Source of the DNA: Streptomyces uncialis
GTDB lineage: Bacteria > Actinomycetota > Actinomycetes > Streptomycetales > Streptomycetaceae
Direction of reading: 5' to 3'
NCBI RefSeq assembly: GCF_001905345.1
Contig: NZ_LFBV01000002.1
Coordinates: 434,001-498,000 of the forward strand
DNA: 64,000 nucleotides
Shown here: positions 43,123-52,280 of the stretch, piece by piece
How positions within the stretch are numbered: position 1 is the stretch's first letter
Layout of the letters: each line of letters begins with the position of its first letter
Translations under genes and position numbers: made by a program
Notes under the pieces: model-generated
Told to the model about the DNA's origin: nothing
What the model saw: the letters and a program-made list of their open reading frames with translations, nothing else
Database searches by the model: none

Positions 43123-44105
43123 GAGGTGATGCCCTCCGCCTCGTCGTGGACCCTGAGCAGCACTTCGGTGCCCGTCGCGCCCTGGCGGGGGCCGACGACC
43201 AGTTCGGCGCCGATGAGCAGTGCCCGCTCCCGCATGCCCCGGACGCCGGCGCCCTCGGCGGCGGAGCCGATGCCCCGGCCGTCGTCGATGACCCGCAGTT
43301 CGACGCGGTCGGAGACCCGTCGCAGTTCCAGCGTGACGTGGGAGGCGTGAGCGTGCCGGGCGACATTGGTGAGGGCTTCCTGGGCCACCCGGTACACGAC
43401 GAGTTCGGTCTCGTGGCCGAGGGAGGGCGGCGCCCCGGGGTCGTCGTCGCCGGGGGCGGGGAAGCCGGTGACGCGGGTGCGTACCCGGACGTCATGGTCG
43501 GGGAACTCCGCGGCGAGCGCCCGCAGCGCGCTGACCAGTCCCAGTTCGTCGAGGACACCGGGGCGCAGCCTGCGGGCGATCCGGCGGATCTCGTCCAGGC
43601 TGCCCCGGGTGGCCTCCTGGGCGAGTGTCACCTCCTCGCGCAGTTCGCCGGGGGTCCGGTCGGCGACCCTCTTGAGCTGGAGGAGGACGGCGGTGAGGGT
43701 CTGGCCGACCTCGTCGTGGAGTTCCTGCGCGATGCGCTGCCGTTCGTCCTCCTGCGCGGACAGGACCCGGGCGGTGCTGCTGGCGCGGTCGTGTTCGAGG
43801 CGGTCCAGCATGGTGTGGTAGGTGCCGATGAGTTCGGCCATCTCGGCGGGTCCGGTGGCGGCGGGACGGCCGCCGGGGCGCAGCAGGTCGGCGGTGGCCA
43901 TGGCGCGGCTGAGCCGGCCGAGCGGGGCGAGGCCGATGCGCAGGATGAAGGCGCTGACGGCCAGCATGAGGCCGAGTCCGGCGCCGACGGCGAGCGCCTC
44001 ACCTGGGCGGACGGGGGTGGAGACGGTCACGGGTCCCAGCAGCAGTACGGCGGCCACGACCAGCATGGCGGCGTTCAGCAGGAAGATCCGCCAGAACAGC
44101 GACAC
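43119..44105 (-). CDS. sensor histidine kinase, HisKA_3 (NarX/DesK-like) family
   Basis: 328 aa. Two N-terminal membrane segments (about 5-25 and 38-58) are separated by only a dozen residues, so it has almost no outer sensor domain. A HAMP-like region precedes the dimerisation motif with phospho-acceptor His130 in RIAQELHDEVGQTL. The ATPase has YRVAQEALTNVARHA, VIDDGRGIG and GVRGMRERALLIG. It should phosphorylate the coupled NarL regulator. The start is GTG at 44105; AGAGGG lies ten bases upstream. Confidence 0.88.
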   Translation of the reverse strand: MSLFWRIFLLNAAMLVVAAVLLLGPVTVSTPVRPGEALAVGAGLGLMLAVSAFILRIGLAPLGRLSRAMATADLLRPGGRPAATGPAEMAELIGTYHTMLDRLEHDRASSTARVLSAQEDERQRIAQELHDEVGQTLTAVLLQLKRVADRTPGELREEVTLAQEATRGSLDEIRRIARRLRPGVLDELGLVSALRALAAEFPDHDVRVRTRVTGFPAPGDDDPGAPPSLGHETELVVYRVAQEALTNVARHAHASHVTLELRRVSDRVELRVIDDGRGIGSAAEGAGVRGMRERALLIGAELVVGPRQGATGTEVLLRVHDEAEGITS

Positions 44106-44434
44106 GCTCCCGATACCCTCTCTCGTACATGGCGGGGCGGTGGTGCCACCGCCGCGGACCCGCGGCGCGGACCTCTCCCCCACCAGTGTCACCCGGCGGA
44201 CGGGAGACCGTCCATCCGTGCTGACACCCATGTCGGGCGACCGGTGCTGATGGCAGCATGGGGCGGCTCCGCGGAGCACTCACGGTGACCGGGCCGTGTC
44301 CGGACGGGCCGTGCGGCGGCGTCCGGACGGCCCGGTCGGTGCGGCCCGGTGACCGGCATGATCGACTTGGTCGGCCCGGTCGGCGACCGGTGTGACACGA
44401 GACAGCGACACGACGACACGAGGGGGGACAGGCC
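44106..44434. other. divergent intergenic region, no gene seen
   Basis: 329 bases between the kinase and the antiporter subunit. The right half holds GGCCCGGTCGG-type degenerate repeats (about 44285-44390). No firm promoter boxes can be named. Confidence 0.4.
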
Positions 44435-44920
44435 ATGCCTGCTCCACGGATGCGTACGACGCCCCTGCCCGGGATCGGCGTTCAGTACGACCTGACCACA
44501 CGGGAACACCGACATCTGTCGGTGGTAGCCCATCGAGACGGCACCCGCACGGTGAACATGTACCACGCGGACGACCCGGACGCCTGCGCGCATTCCATGC
44601 ATCTGACGGCTCCCGAGACGGCGTCCCTGATCGACGCCCTGACCCCGGAGCACCACAGCCCGAGCGTGCTGCACACCACCGATCTGGGCCTGGTGGCCGA
44701 GCGTCTGGAGGTGACGGCGGTCTCGCTGTGGAACGGCCGGGTGCTCGGCGACACGCGCATCCGCACCGACACGGGCGCGTCCGTCGTGGCCGTGCTGCGG
44801 CGCTCGGGGGCGGTTCCGTCCCCCACCCCCGACTTCCGGCTGGCCGGCGGGGACACCCTCATCGTCATCGGCACCCGTGAGGGTGTCGAAGCGGCGGCGA
44901 CCATTCTCGGGCAGGAGTGA
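44435..44920 (+). CDS. KhtT-like regulatory subunit of cation/proton antiporter (TrkA-C/RCK_C domain)
   Basis: 161 aa. The C-terminal ~75 residues are a TrkA-C (RCK_C) ligand-binding domain: IRTDTGASVVAVLRRSG and FRLAGGDTLIVIGTREGVEA. The N-terminal half (MRTTPLPGIGVQYDL, VVAHRDGTRTVNMYH) matches KhtT-type proteins, which gate the KhtU antiporter in response to nucleotide or ions. It ends four bases before the antiporter gene and clearly forms an operon with it. Confidence 0.88.
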   Translation: MPAPRMRTTPLPGIGVQYDLTTREHRHLSVVAHRDGTRTVNMYHADDPDACAHSMHLTAPETASLIDALTPEHHSPSVLHTTDLGLVAERLEVTAVSLWNGRVLGDTRIRTDTGASVVAVLRRSGAVPSPTPDFRLAGGDTLIVIGTREGVEAAATILGQE

Positions 44921-44924
44921 GAGC

Positions 44925-46214
44925 GTGCATTCTGCGGTCCTGTTGATCGAATTCGGTGCGATCATCCTCGCTCTGGGGCTGCTCGGTCGGATAGCCGGCA
45001 GACTCCGGTTCTCCCCGATACCCCTCTATCTGCTGGCCGGGCTCGCCTTCGGGCAGGGCGGGCTGCTGCCGCTCGGGGCGAGCGAGGAGTTCGTGGCGAC
45101 CGGGGCCGAGATCGGTGTGATTCTGCTCCTGCTGATGCTGGGGCTGGAGTACACGGCCAGTGACCTGGTGTCGAATCTGAAGACGCAGTATCCGGCGGGC
45201 GCCGTGGACTTCGCGCTGAACGCGCTGCCCGGCGCCGCCGCCGCGCTGCTGCTCGGCTGGGGTCCGGTGGCCGCGGTGGTCCTCGGCGGGGTGACCTGGA
45301 TCTCCTCGTCCGGGGTGATCGCCAAGGTGCTCGGTGATCTGGGCCGGGTCGGCAACCGTGAGACGCCGGTCGTCCTCAGCATCCTGGTGCTGGAGGACCT
45401 GGCGATGGCGGTGTACCTGCCGATCGTCACCGCGCTGGTGGCCGGGGTGTCGCTCGCGGCGGGCAGTGTCACGCTGGCGATCGCGCTCGGGGTCGCCGGT
45501 CTGGTGCTGTTCGTGGCCGTCCGGTACGGGCGCATCATCTCCCGGTTCGTCTCCAGCGACGATCCGGAGAAGCTGCTCCTGGTGGTGCTGGGTCTGACGA
45601 TCCTGGTGGCCGGTATCGCGCAGGAGCTCCAGGTGTCGGCGGCGGTCGGCGCGTTCCTGGTGGGTATCGCCCTGTCCGGGGAGGTCGCGGAGGGCGCGCA
45701 CACGCTGCTGAGCCCGCTGCGGGACCTGTTCGCGGCGGTGTTCTTCGTCTTCTTCGGTCTGCACACGGACCCGGCGAGCATTCCGCCGGTGCTGCTGCCC
45801 GCGCTCGCGCTGGCCGTGGTCACCGCCGGGACGAAGATCGCCACCGGTTACTGGGCGGCGAAACGCGCCGGGATCGGGGTCAAGGGCCGCTGGCGGGCCG
45901 GTGGCACGCTCGTGGCGCGCGGCGAGTTCTCCATCGTCATCGCGGGTCTGGCGGTCACCGCCGGGGTCGAGCCGCAGCTCGGCCCGCTGGCCACGGCGTA
46001 CGTCCTGATCCTTGTGATCGTCGGTCCGCTGACCGCCCGCTGGACCGAGCCGGTCGCGGCCCGGGTCACGGCGTGGCGGCGGGCCCGCCGAGACGGTGAC
46101 GGCCCCGCCGGCCCCGCTCCCCAGGACGCCGTCGGCGCACGTCCGGAGACGGTGGAGAAGGTTCCCCTGTCGAAGCGGCAGGGGCCGGTGGAACCCTCAC
46201 CGGTCGTGGACTGA
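44925..46214 (+). CDS. KhtU-like cation:proton antiporter, CPA2 (KefB) family
   Basis: 429 aa, about 12 membrane segments. Typical CPA2 stretches are ILALGLLGRIAGRLRFSPIP, TGAEIGVILLLLMLGLEYT, SSSGVIAKVLGDLG and SILVLEDLAMAVYLP. The second half includes VGAFLVGIALSGEVAEGAHT and GGTLVARGEFSIVIAGLAV. The conserved acidic pair region VLEDLAM is intact. With KhtT it should form a K+ (or other monovalent cation)/H+ antiporter active at high pH. GTG at 44925 with AGGAG seven bases upstream. A polar ~50-residue tail is extra. Confidence 0.9.
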   Translation: MHSAVLLIEFGAIILALGLLGRIAGRLRFSPIPLYLLAGLAFGQGGLLPLGASEEFVATGAEIGVILLLLMLGLEYTASDLVSNLKTQYPAGAVDFALNALPGAAAALLLGWGPVAAVVLGGVTWISSSGVIAKVLGDLGRVGNRETPVVLSILVLEDLAMAVYLPIVTALVAGVSLAAGSVTLAIALGVAGLVLFVAVRYGRIISRFVSSDDPEKLLLVVLGLTILVAGIAQELQVSAAVGAFLVGIALSGEVAEGAHTLLSPLRDLFAAVFFVFFGLHTDPASIPPVLLPALALAVVTAGTKIATGYWAAKRAGIGVKGRWRAGGTLVARGEFSIVIAGLAVTAGVEPQLGPLATAYVLILVIVGPLTARWTEPVAARVTAWRRARRDGDGPAGPAPQDAVGARPETVEKVPLSKRQGPVEPSPVVD

Positions 46215-46227
46215 CCGCTCCCCCTGG

Positions 46228-46258
46228 CGCCCGCCCCGGTATCGCACCGGGGCGGGCG
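46228..46258. terminator. hairpin between convergent genes
   Basis: CGCCCGCCCCGGT and ACCGGGGCGGGCG form a perfect 13-bp stem with loop ATCGC, 14 bases after the antiporter stop. Confidence 0.7.
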
Positions 46259-46278
46259 TCGCGCTGTGCGGGCTCCGG

Positions 46279-47268
46279 TCAGCGGGCGTGTCCGAGGACC
46301 GGGTAGTGGTCCGACAGATCGGTGTACGTGTACGTGGTGCCCCAGCTGGTGACGGTCCAGGGGGCGGGGCGTTCCGCGACGACCTCGTTGGTCCAGCCCT
46401 CGGGGCGGGCGTTGTCCGCGCGGAACAGGACATGGTCGAGGTTCTCGCGGGGGTCGTCGGGGTAGCGCTCGCGGGCGATGGAGTTGTCGCGGGTGTCGAA
46501 GGAGTACGGGTGCCCGGTGTGTTCGGCGGGGGCGAGACCGGCGTCGGTGAGCATCGAGGCGTACTCGGCGGAGTGCGAGTCGACGTTGAGGTCCCCGGCG
46601 ACGACGACCTGTTCGGAGGCGGGGATGTCCTTGGCGTCCAGGAACCTGTCGAGTTCCCTGAACTGGCGGGCGCGGACCTGGGCGGCCTGTCCGGGGGCGC
46701 AGCCCGGGTCGGTGGACTGGGCGTGGGTGCCGACCACATGGACGGTGCTGCCGCGGACGTCGAGCGCGGTGTAGACGAAGCCCTTGTTGGAGAACCAGTC
46801 GCCCCCGCAGGCGTCCTTGTAGACGTACTGCTCCTTGCGGAGGACGGGCCACTTGCTGAGGACGGTCACCCCACCGTCCTCGGGTGTGGTCGCGGAGTAG
46901 GCGCCGCCGGTGGCGTCCCAGCCGCCCTTGCCCCGGCCGAGGACGGGGGTCCGGTGCGGGTACTCGGCGGACGCGGCCCGCTGGAGGGCGCCGGAGGCGG
47001 TGTTGTCGAACGCCTCCTGCACCACGACGACGTCGTTGCCCCGGAAGGAGGCGGCCCGGGGTAGGGCGGCGGCCCGGTGGTCCTGGCCCCAGTTGGGGTA
47101 CAGCCCCCGGCTGAACAGGAACGCGTTGTACGTGGCGATCCGCAGCTCGGGGGCGGTGTCCGGCGCGGGCGCGGCCGTGGCGAGGGGCGCGGCGGCGCCG
47201 AGGGTCGCGCCGACGAGGGCAGTGGCGAGAAGGGCGCGGGAGCTGCGGCGGGATGCGGTGCGCGGCAC
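46279..47268 (-). CDS. secreted sphingomyelinase C-like endonuclease/exonuclease/phosphatase-fold enzyme
   Basis: 329 aa. Signal peptide about 1-33 (ALLATALVGATLGAAAPLAT, then AAP). The DNase I-like fold shows LRIATYNAFLFSRGLYPNWG, VVVVQEAFDNTASGAL with the metal Glu, VVGTHAQSTD, VVVAGDLNVDSHS and YTDLSDHYPVLGH with the catalytic His. This is the pattern of bacterial neutral sphingomyelin phosphodiesterases (Mg-dependent). It would hydrolyse sphingomyelin or related phospholipids outside the cell. GTG at 47268 is preferred because AAAGGTGAG precedes it; GTG at 47277 is the alternative. Confidence 0.87.
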   Translation of the reverse strand: MPRTASRRSSRALLATALVGATLGAAAPLATAAPAPDTAPELRIATYNAFLFSRGLYPNWGQDHRAAALPRAASFRGNDVVVVQEAFDNTASGALQRAASAEYPHRTPVLGRGKGGWDATGGAYSATTPEDGGVTVLSKWPVLRKEQYVYKDACGGDWFSNKGFVYTALDVRGSTVHVVGTHAQSTDPGCAPGQAAQVRARQFRELDRFLDAKDIPASEQVVVAGDLNVDSHSAEYASMLTDAGLAPAEHTGHPYSFDTRDNSIARERYPDDPRENLDHVLFRADNARPEGWTNEVVAERPAPWTVTSWGTTYTYTDLSDHYPVLGHAR

Positions 47269-47406
47269 GTGGCTCACCTTTCGGGAGGGGAGGCCCGACC
47301 GGCCGGGGCGGCGGTCGGCACCGGGGGGTGAAAGGGGGGATCGCCGCGCAGTCAAACAGCCGGAGGTTACTTCCGGGTAGCCCTCCGGGCAAGAAAGAGT
47401 GGGGAG

Positions 47407-47540
47407 GTGTTGTGCAGCCGTTTCCCAGGTGCCGGCCGTTCCCGTGTGCTGCCGTTTCCCAGATGCGGCCCGTTCCCCCTGTGCGGCCGTTCCGGTGTGC
47501 GGCCGCTCCCCTGTGCAGGGTTCCTCTGTGTGCGACCGGC
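47407..47540. repeat. degenerate GTGCGGCCGTTCC-type tandem repeat
   Basis: About eight irregular units of 13-22 bases built on TGC(G/C)GCCGTT(T)CC(C), all in the same direction, lie between the sphingomyelinase and the small membrane protein. No coding potential. Confidence 0.55.
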
Positions 47541-47560
47541 CGGGGCGGGACGGAAGCCGG

Positions 47561-47956
47561 TCAGTGCGGGGATATCCGGCGGTAGGCCGTGCGGGCGCTG
47601 GCCACCCGGGCGACGGCCGTACCGGCGAGCGCGGCGCCGAGGAGCAGGGACATCCGCAGCAGATCCACCGAGCTGTCCCAGGTGAGCACCCCGGCCGGGG
47701 GTATCCCGAAAGCGTTGAAGAACAGCCAGCACAGCCCCGCGGTACCCGGCGCGGCCGTCACCCGGGCCCGGGCCCCGAGCAGGGCGGCGAGCGCGGACAG
47801 CGCGACGAAGTGCCACAGGGGTTCACCGGGGTCACCGAACTGGTTGAGCGCCCCGACCAGCAGGCCCGACCCGAGGAGGGCTCCCGACCACACCAGTGGG
47901 GTCGCCGCCGGTTCGGGTACCGCCCTCGCCCCGGCGCTCACCAACCGCCACTCCAC
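47561..47956 (-). CDS. small integral membrane protein
   Basis: 131 aa with four membrane segments: about 18-36 (PLVWSGALLGSGLLVGALNQF), 46-62, 68-85 and 98-118. Recognisable words are DPGEPLWHFVALSALAALLG and GLCWLFFNAFGIPPAGVLTW. Function is not recognised. GTG at 47956 with GAGGAGG upstream. It is divergent from the DUF4032 gene with only 58 bases between the starts, so promoters must overlap. Confidence 0.68.
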   Translation of the reverse strand: MEWRLVSAGARAVPEPAATPLVWSGALLGSGLLVGALNQFGDPGEPLWHFVALSALAALLGARARVTAAPGTAGLCWLFFNAFGIPPAGVLTWDSSVDLLRMSLLLGAALAGTAVARVASARTAYRRISPH

Positions 47957-48014
47957 GTGTCCGCCCCTCCTCAACGGTTCCCCTCGCGCGAGTATCGGCA
48001 AGTAGCTTACGGTC

Positions 48015-49250
48015 ATGGTTCTCCAGATCAGCGCGACCAATCCCGAGCATCCGACGCTCCTGTTCGACCTTCCCTGGGACACCCCCCTCGAACACTGGCC
48101 CGAGGAACATCTGGTGTCCCTGCCCCGGGGAATCTCCCGGCATGTGGTGCGTTACGCCCGCGCCGGGGACGAGGTGGTGGCGGTCAAGGAGCTGGCGGCC
48201 CGTCCGGCGCTGCGCGAGTACGAGCTGCTGCGGGTGCTGGACCGGGTGGGCATACCCGGCGTCGACCCGCTGGCGGTGGTCACCGGGCGGGCGGACTCGG
48301 CGGGTGAGCCGCTGGAGCCGGTGCTCATCACCCGCCATCTGAAGGGTTCGCTCCCGTACCGCTCGATGTTCGAGACGACGATGCGGCCGTCCACGATGGG
48401 ACGGCTGATGGACGCCCTGGCGGTGCTGCTGGTGCGGCTGCATCTCGCGGGGTTCGCCTGGGGCGACTGCTCGCTGTCGAACACCTTGTTCCGCCGGGAC
48501 GCGGGGGCCTTCGCGGCATATCTGGTGGACGCCGAGACCGGCGAGATGCACGAGCGGCTGAGCGACGGCCAGCGGACGTATGACATCGATCTGGCCCGGG
48601 TGAACATCGCGGGCGAGCTGATGGACCTGGAGGCGTCGGGGGCGCTGCACCCCTCGGTCGATCCGATCGAGTTCGGTACGACGATCTGCGCGCGGTACGG
48701 CGAGCTGTGGACCGAGCTGACCCGGCAGTCGGTGTACCCGGTGGACAAGCGGCATTACATCGACCGGCGGATACGGCGGCTCAACGACCTCGGGTTCGAT
48801 GTCGCCGAGATGCAGATCAGCCAGGGGAACGAGGGCGACACGGTCACCTTCGTGCCGAAGGTCGTCGACGCGGGCCATCATCAGCGCCAGTTGCTGCGGC
48901 TGACCGGGCTGGACGCGGAGGAGAACCAGGCGCGGCGGCTGCTGAGCGACCTGGAGAGCTGGATGGCGACCCAGGACGACTACGCGCCGGGCGACCCGCT
49001 GGGCGCGCGCCCCGAGGTGCTGGCCCACCGCTGGGTGCGGGAGGTGTTCCGGCCGACGGTCCGGGCTGTGCCGCTGGAGATCCGCAAGCAGCTGGACGCG
49101 GCGCAGATCTTCCATGAGCTGCTGGAGCACCGCTGGTTCCTGTGCGATCAGGCCCAGCACGATGTGGGGCTGGAGACGGCGACGGACGACTACGTGGCCA
49201 ACTGGCGTCCCCCGGCGGCCGAGCAGAGCACGGCCGCCCCTGCCGGGTAG
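48015..49250 (+). CDS. DUF4032 protein with protein-kinase-like fold
   Basis: 411 aa. Kinase-like N-terminal half: VVAVKELAARPALREYELL (Lys/Glu pair), VLITRHLKGSLPYRSMFE, GFAWGDCSLSNTLF in place of the usual HGDxxxxN catalytic loop, and AYLVDAETGEMH for the metal Asp. The C-terminal half carries DUF4032 sequence (RLNDLGFDVAEMQISQGNEG, WYFLC-like HRWFLCDQAQHDVG). Members occur widely in actinomycetes and resemble lipopolysaccharide kinases; the substrate is unknown. ATG at 48015 after AGTAGCTTACGGTC, with no clear Shine-Dalgarno. Confidence 0.85.
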   Translation: MVLQISATNPEHPTLLFDLPWDTPLEHWPEEHLVSLPRGISRHVVRYARAGDEVVAVKELAARPALREYELLRVLDRVGIPGVDPLAVVTGRADSAGEPLEPVLITRHLKGSLPYRSMFETTMRPSTMGRLMDALAVLLVRLHLAGFAWGDCSLSNTLFRRDAGAFAAYLVDAETGEMHERLSDGQRTYDIDLARVNIAGELMDLEASGALHPSVDPIEFGTTICARYGELWTELTRQSVYPVDKRHYIDRRIRRLNDLGFDVAEMQISQGNEGDTVTFVPKVVDAGHHQRQLLRLTGLDAEENQARRLLSDLESWMATQDDYAPGDPLGARPEVLAHRWVREVFRPTVRAVPLEIRKQLDAAQIFHELLEHRWFLCDQAQHDVGLETATDDYVANWRPPAAEQSTAAPAG

Positions 49251-49337
49251 GGCGGCCCCGGTCAGGTAGGGGCCCCGGTCGGGTACGGGTCCCCTGGCCA
49301 GGGCCTTCCCCTGCCACCCGGCCGGGCGGACAGGCGG

Positions 49338-49859
49338 TCAGGAGGCGGCGCGCAGCAGGCGGAGCTGACCGATCTCGGTGACGTTCTTCATCAGCTCCGC
49401 GTTCACCCAGGCCAGCAGATGGGCGACCTTGTGGTCGGGGTCGGCGTGCCAGAGGGAGGGGGCGGCGGCGTCCAGGTCGCCGTCGGTGAGGGTGTCGAGG
49501 TGTGCCGTCCACTCGTCGCGCAAGGAACGCAGCCGGGCGACGGCGGCGGCTCCGTCGCCGGGCCAGGTGACCGTCGTCCGGTCGCGGGGCGCCCGGCCCT
49601 GGACGTGGTCGAGCGCGGTGGACCACCACCAGTCGATGTGCCAGGTCAGCCAGCCGATCGTGGGCACGGGGACGGGGTCGGGTTCGGTGTCCGCCCAGTC
49701 GGGCGCCCAGGTGCCGTCGGCGGTGGGCCGGACGGTCCAGACATGAGCGGCGGGCTCGGCAAGGAAGTCGGCGGGCTCCAGCCGCTCCAGGTGGTACTCG
49801 AAGAGGGACCAGGTCAGGTCGAACTGCCAGCGCAGCAGGGCGTTTCGGGTCACGTTCAC
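49338..49859 (-). CDS. DinB family protein
   Basis: About 173 aa. Four-helix bundle of the DinB/YfiT type with the metal-binding His pattern: IGWLTWHIDWWWSTA in the middle and HKVAHLLAWVNAELMKN near the end. LLRWQFDLTWSLFEYHLERL forms the first helix. Some DinB-fold enzymes are mycothiol- or bacillithiol-dependent transferases; the role here is unknown. The start is uncertain: GTG at 49859 or 49853, or a TTG at 49871, none with a good ribosome binding site. Confidence 0.78.
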   Translation of the reverse strand: MNVTRNALLRWQFDLTWSLFEYHLERLEPADFLAEPAAHVWTVRPTADGTWAPDWADTEPDPVPVPTIGWLTWHIDWWWSTALDHVQGRAPRDRTTVTWPGDGAAAVARLRSLRDEWTAHLDTLTDGDLDAAAPSLWHADPDHKVAHLLAWVNAELMKNVTEIGQLRLLRAAS

Positions 49860-49974
49860 CGGCCGACCCAAGCAGACGGGGCGGGTGGCGGGGAAATGGT
49901 TTTCGGGAGCGGCCGCATCGCGGTCGCCGCTGCCCGGCCCGCGTACACGGCCCCGCCCCGCGCGGCGGGGTTCG

Positions 49975-50460
49975 TCAAGCGAATCCGCTGCCGCTGTCCG
50001 GTTCGACGAGATGGACGGCGGCCTCCTCGGCGGACGCCGCCGCGCCGTCGATGCCGACGTCCTCGGCGACGAGGTCTCCTACCGGGTTCTCGTGCGCCCC
50101 TTCGCCGGGGGCGACCAGACGGCCCGCGCGGGTGTCGCCGACCTCGGCGTCCCGTGGTTCGCCGTCGGTGTCCAGCGCGTCCCCGATGCCGTCGCCCTCG
50201 GGCTCGGAGACATCGGGGAGTTCCTCCGCGAGGCGTTCGTCAAGGGTCTCGCCGCGCAGCTGCTCGGCGAAGGTGAGTCCCTCGCGGTCCACGGCACGTG
50301 GCCGGTCGGGCGGTGAGTACCCCCGGTCGAGGGGGTCGTCCACGTCCTCGGCGACCAGGGTGTCGGACGCGTCCAGCAGCCCCTCGTCGTCCTGCACCTC
50401 GGAGCCGTCGGGCTGGTACACGTCGTCGCCCCGGGCGTTGTCGCGGTCCATGTCTTCCAT
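49975..50460 (-). CDS. DUF5709 domain protein
   Basis: 161 aa, very acidic and hydrophilic. The motifs DASDTLVAEDVDDPLDRGYS and PPDRP followed by ETLDERLAEELPDV are the DUF5709 signature. Such proteins are common in Streptomyces and probably largely disordered; function unknown. GGGAGG just before the ATG at 50460 supports the start. It lies downstream of the MFS gene on the same strand and may be read from its own promoter. Confidence 0.82.
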   Translation of the reverse strand: MEDMDRDNARGDDVYQPDGSEVQDDEGLLDASDTLVAEDVDDPLDRGYSPPDRPRAVDREGLTFAEQLRGETLDERLAEELPDVSEPEGDGIGDALDTDGEPRDAEVGDTRAGRLVAPGEGAHENPVGDLVAEDVGIDGAAASAEEAAVHLVEPDSGSGFA

Positions 50461-50546
50461 CGTCCTCCCGCGCCCCCGTTCCGCAAACCCGCGCGGGGAA
50501 GACCTTCCAGTGCCCGGTTCCGGCTCCCCGGCCGCCGCGGGCGGTT

Positions 50547-51776
50547 CTACCGTCCGGTGAGGCGCCGTCCCACGACCGGCGCCACCAGCAGCGCCACCGC
50601 CGCCAGACCGGCCGCCTGCCACGGGAGCGCGCCCGGCCCGGCGCGCTCCAGCAGCAGGGCGCCCGCCGAGGAGCCACCGGCGATGCCCACGTTGTAGACG
50701 GTCGCCTGGAGGGCGGTCGCCACCTCGGCGTCCCGGGGGCCGGAGACGGCGACCAGCGCGGTCTGGATCAGGGTCGGAGCCGCGCCGAACGCCGCGCCCC
50801 ACACCGCGACGCCCGCCACCAGGGCCGCCGGGACCTGCCCGGTGGCCCCCAGGAGCGCGAGGCTTCCGGCGACCGCGCCGAGCGCCCCGACCAGCCCCGG
50901 CCGCAGGAAGCGGTCGGCGATCAGTCCCGCCGTCCAGACCCCGGCCAGCGTGCCGCACCCGAAGACGAACAGGAGCGGTCCGGCCGCGCCGAACCCGTGG
51001 TGCGCGGCGAAGGGGACGAGATACGTGTACAGCGTCTGATGGCCGAGCAGCAGGAACAGCGTCACGCACAGCACCGCGGGAACACCCGCCGTGGTCGCGA
51101 CCCGGGACAGCGGCATCCGCTCCGCCTTGCGGGTCCCGGGCAGATCGGGCACCCCGAGCCGGACCCACAGCAGCAGGACGGCGGCGACGGCGGTGAGCCC
51201 CGCGAACGCGGCACGCCACCCGACCAGCGAGCCCAGCGCCGTGGCGGCGGGCACCCCGGCGCACAGGGCGACGGTGATCCCGGCGAGGACGACGGCGATG
51301 GCACGTCCCCGCAGTCGCGGCGGCGCGAGCCGGGCGCCGTATCCGGCGAGCATCGCCCACATCGTGCCCCCGGCCGCGCCCGCGAGGAGCCGCGCGGCGA
51401 AGGTGAGGGGGTAGCTCGCCGAGAGCGCGGTCACGGCGTTGGCCAGCGCGAGGACGGCGAGCGCGGCGAGCAGCACCGTACGTCGCGGCAGCGCCCGCAG
51501 GGCGGCGGTGAGCGGGATCGCGGCGAGGAACGAGGCGACGGCGTACCCGGTGACGAGCAGCCCGATACGGCCCTCGGGGACGTCCAGGGACCGGCTCATC
51601 GCGGGCAGCAGCCCGGCCGGGAGGAGTTCGGTCAGCACGGCGGTGAAGGCGGCGGTGAAGAGCGCCAGCAGGGGCGGCCAGGGCAGCCGGGGGGTGGCGG
51701 GGCCCGGGAGCGGGACGCCGCCGGGGCCGTCCGCCGGTGCGCCGCCGCCGGCCATGGCACGGGGGGAGGTGGTCAT
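50547..51776 (-). CDS. MFS transporter, DHA1 drug:H+ antiporter-like
   Basis: 409 aa with 12 membrane segments. Motif A region is RIGLLVTGYAVASFLAAIPL and the loop RALPRRTVLLAALAVL; LLPAGLLPAMSRSLDVPEGR is typical of AraJ/CmlA-type exporters. GMxxP-like and Gly-rich segments (AGAAGGTMWAMLAGYGARLA) fit the antiporter motif C area. Probably exports a small toxic compound. It is divergent from the MerR gene, which probably controls it. Confidence 0.88.
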   Translation of the reverse strand: MTTSPRAMAGGGAPADGPGGVPLPGPATPRLPWPPLLALFTAAFTAVLTELLPAGLLPAMSRSLDVPEGRIGLLVTGYAVASFLAAIPLTAALRALPRRTVLLAALAVLALANAVTALSASYPLTFAARLLAGAAGGTMWAMLAGYGARLAPPRLRGRAIAVVLAGITVALCAGVPAATALGSLVGWRAAFAGLTAVAAVLLLWVRLGVPDLPGTRKAERMPLSRVATTAGVPAVLCVTLFLLLGHQTLYTYLVPFAAHHGFGAAGPLLFVFGCGTLAGVWTAGLIADRFLRPGLVGALGAVAGSLALLGATGQVPAALVAGVAVWGAAFGAAPTLIQTALVAVSGPRDAEVATALQATVYNVGIAGGSSAGALLLERAGPGALPWQAAGLAAVALLVAPVVGRRLTGR

Positions 51777-51793
51777 GCGACGATGCTCGGACC

Positions 51794-51829
51794 TTCACAT
51801 CGATGTGAACGCAAGTATGACCTGGGTCA
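51794..51829. promoter_or_regulatory. two palindromes between the divergent MFS and MerR genes
   Basis: TTCACATCGATGTGAA at 51794-51809 is a perfect 16-bp palindrome, and TGACC-TG-GGTCA at 51818-51829 is a second inverted repeat. They lie in the 84-base space between the two starts, where the MerR protein should bind. Confidence 0.6.
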
Positions 51830-51860
51830 CATTTCAGGGTCGAGGATGCCGAGGGGGACG

Positions 51861-52280
51861 ATGCGGATCGGGGAGCTGTCCCGGCGTACGGGCGTCCCGG
51901 CGAGGATGCTGCGTTACTACGAGGAGCAGGGGCTGCTGCGGCCCGCACGGGCGGCGAACGGCTACCGGGTCTACGGCCCGGCGGCGGAGCACACCGTGCG
52001 CCAGATCCGGGGGCTGCTGGACTCGGGGCTGACGACCGGGATCATCGCGCGGGTCCTGCCCTTCCTCGACCGCCCCGACGGCATCCTGATGCATCCGGAC
52101 TGCCTGACCCGCGAGACGGCGGACCTGCTGCGCGGCGAGGCCGACCGGCTCCAGCAGCGGATCGACTGCCTGTCGGGCAACCGGGACGCGATCCTGGCCT
52201 ATCTGACGGCGGTACGCGCCCGCCAGGAACGCGAGCGGCGTCCGGTCGGCCGGCGGTCCCCGCCCGCCGGGGACGGCTGA
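51861..52280 (+). CDS. MerR family transcriptional regulator
   Basis: 139 aa. HTH at the N-terminus (MRIGELSRRTGVPARMLRYY, ANGYRVYGPAAEHTV) is followed by the dimerisation helix with LRGEADRLQQRIDCLSGNR. The C-terminus is short, with no large drug-binding domain. ATG at 51861 after GAGGGGGACG. It likely activates or represses the divergent MFS exporter. Confidence 0.9.
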   Translation: MRIGELSRRTGVPARMLRYYEEQGLLRPARAANGYRVYGPAAEHTVRQIRGLLDSGLTTGIIARVLPFLDRPDGILMHPDCLTRETADLLRGEADRLQQRIDCLSGNRDAILAYLTAVRARQERERRPVGRRSPPAGDG

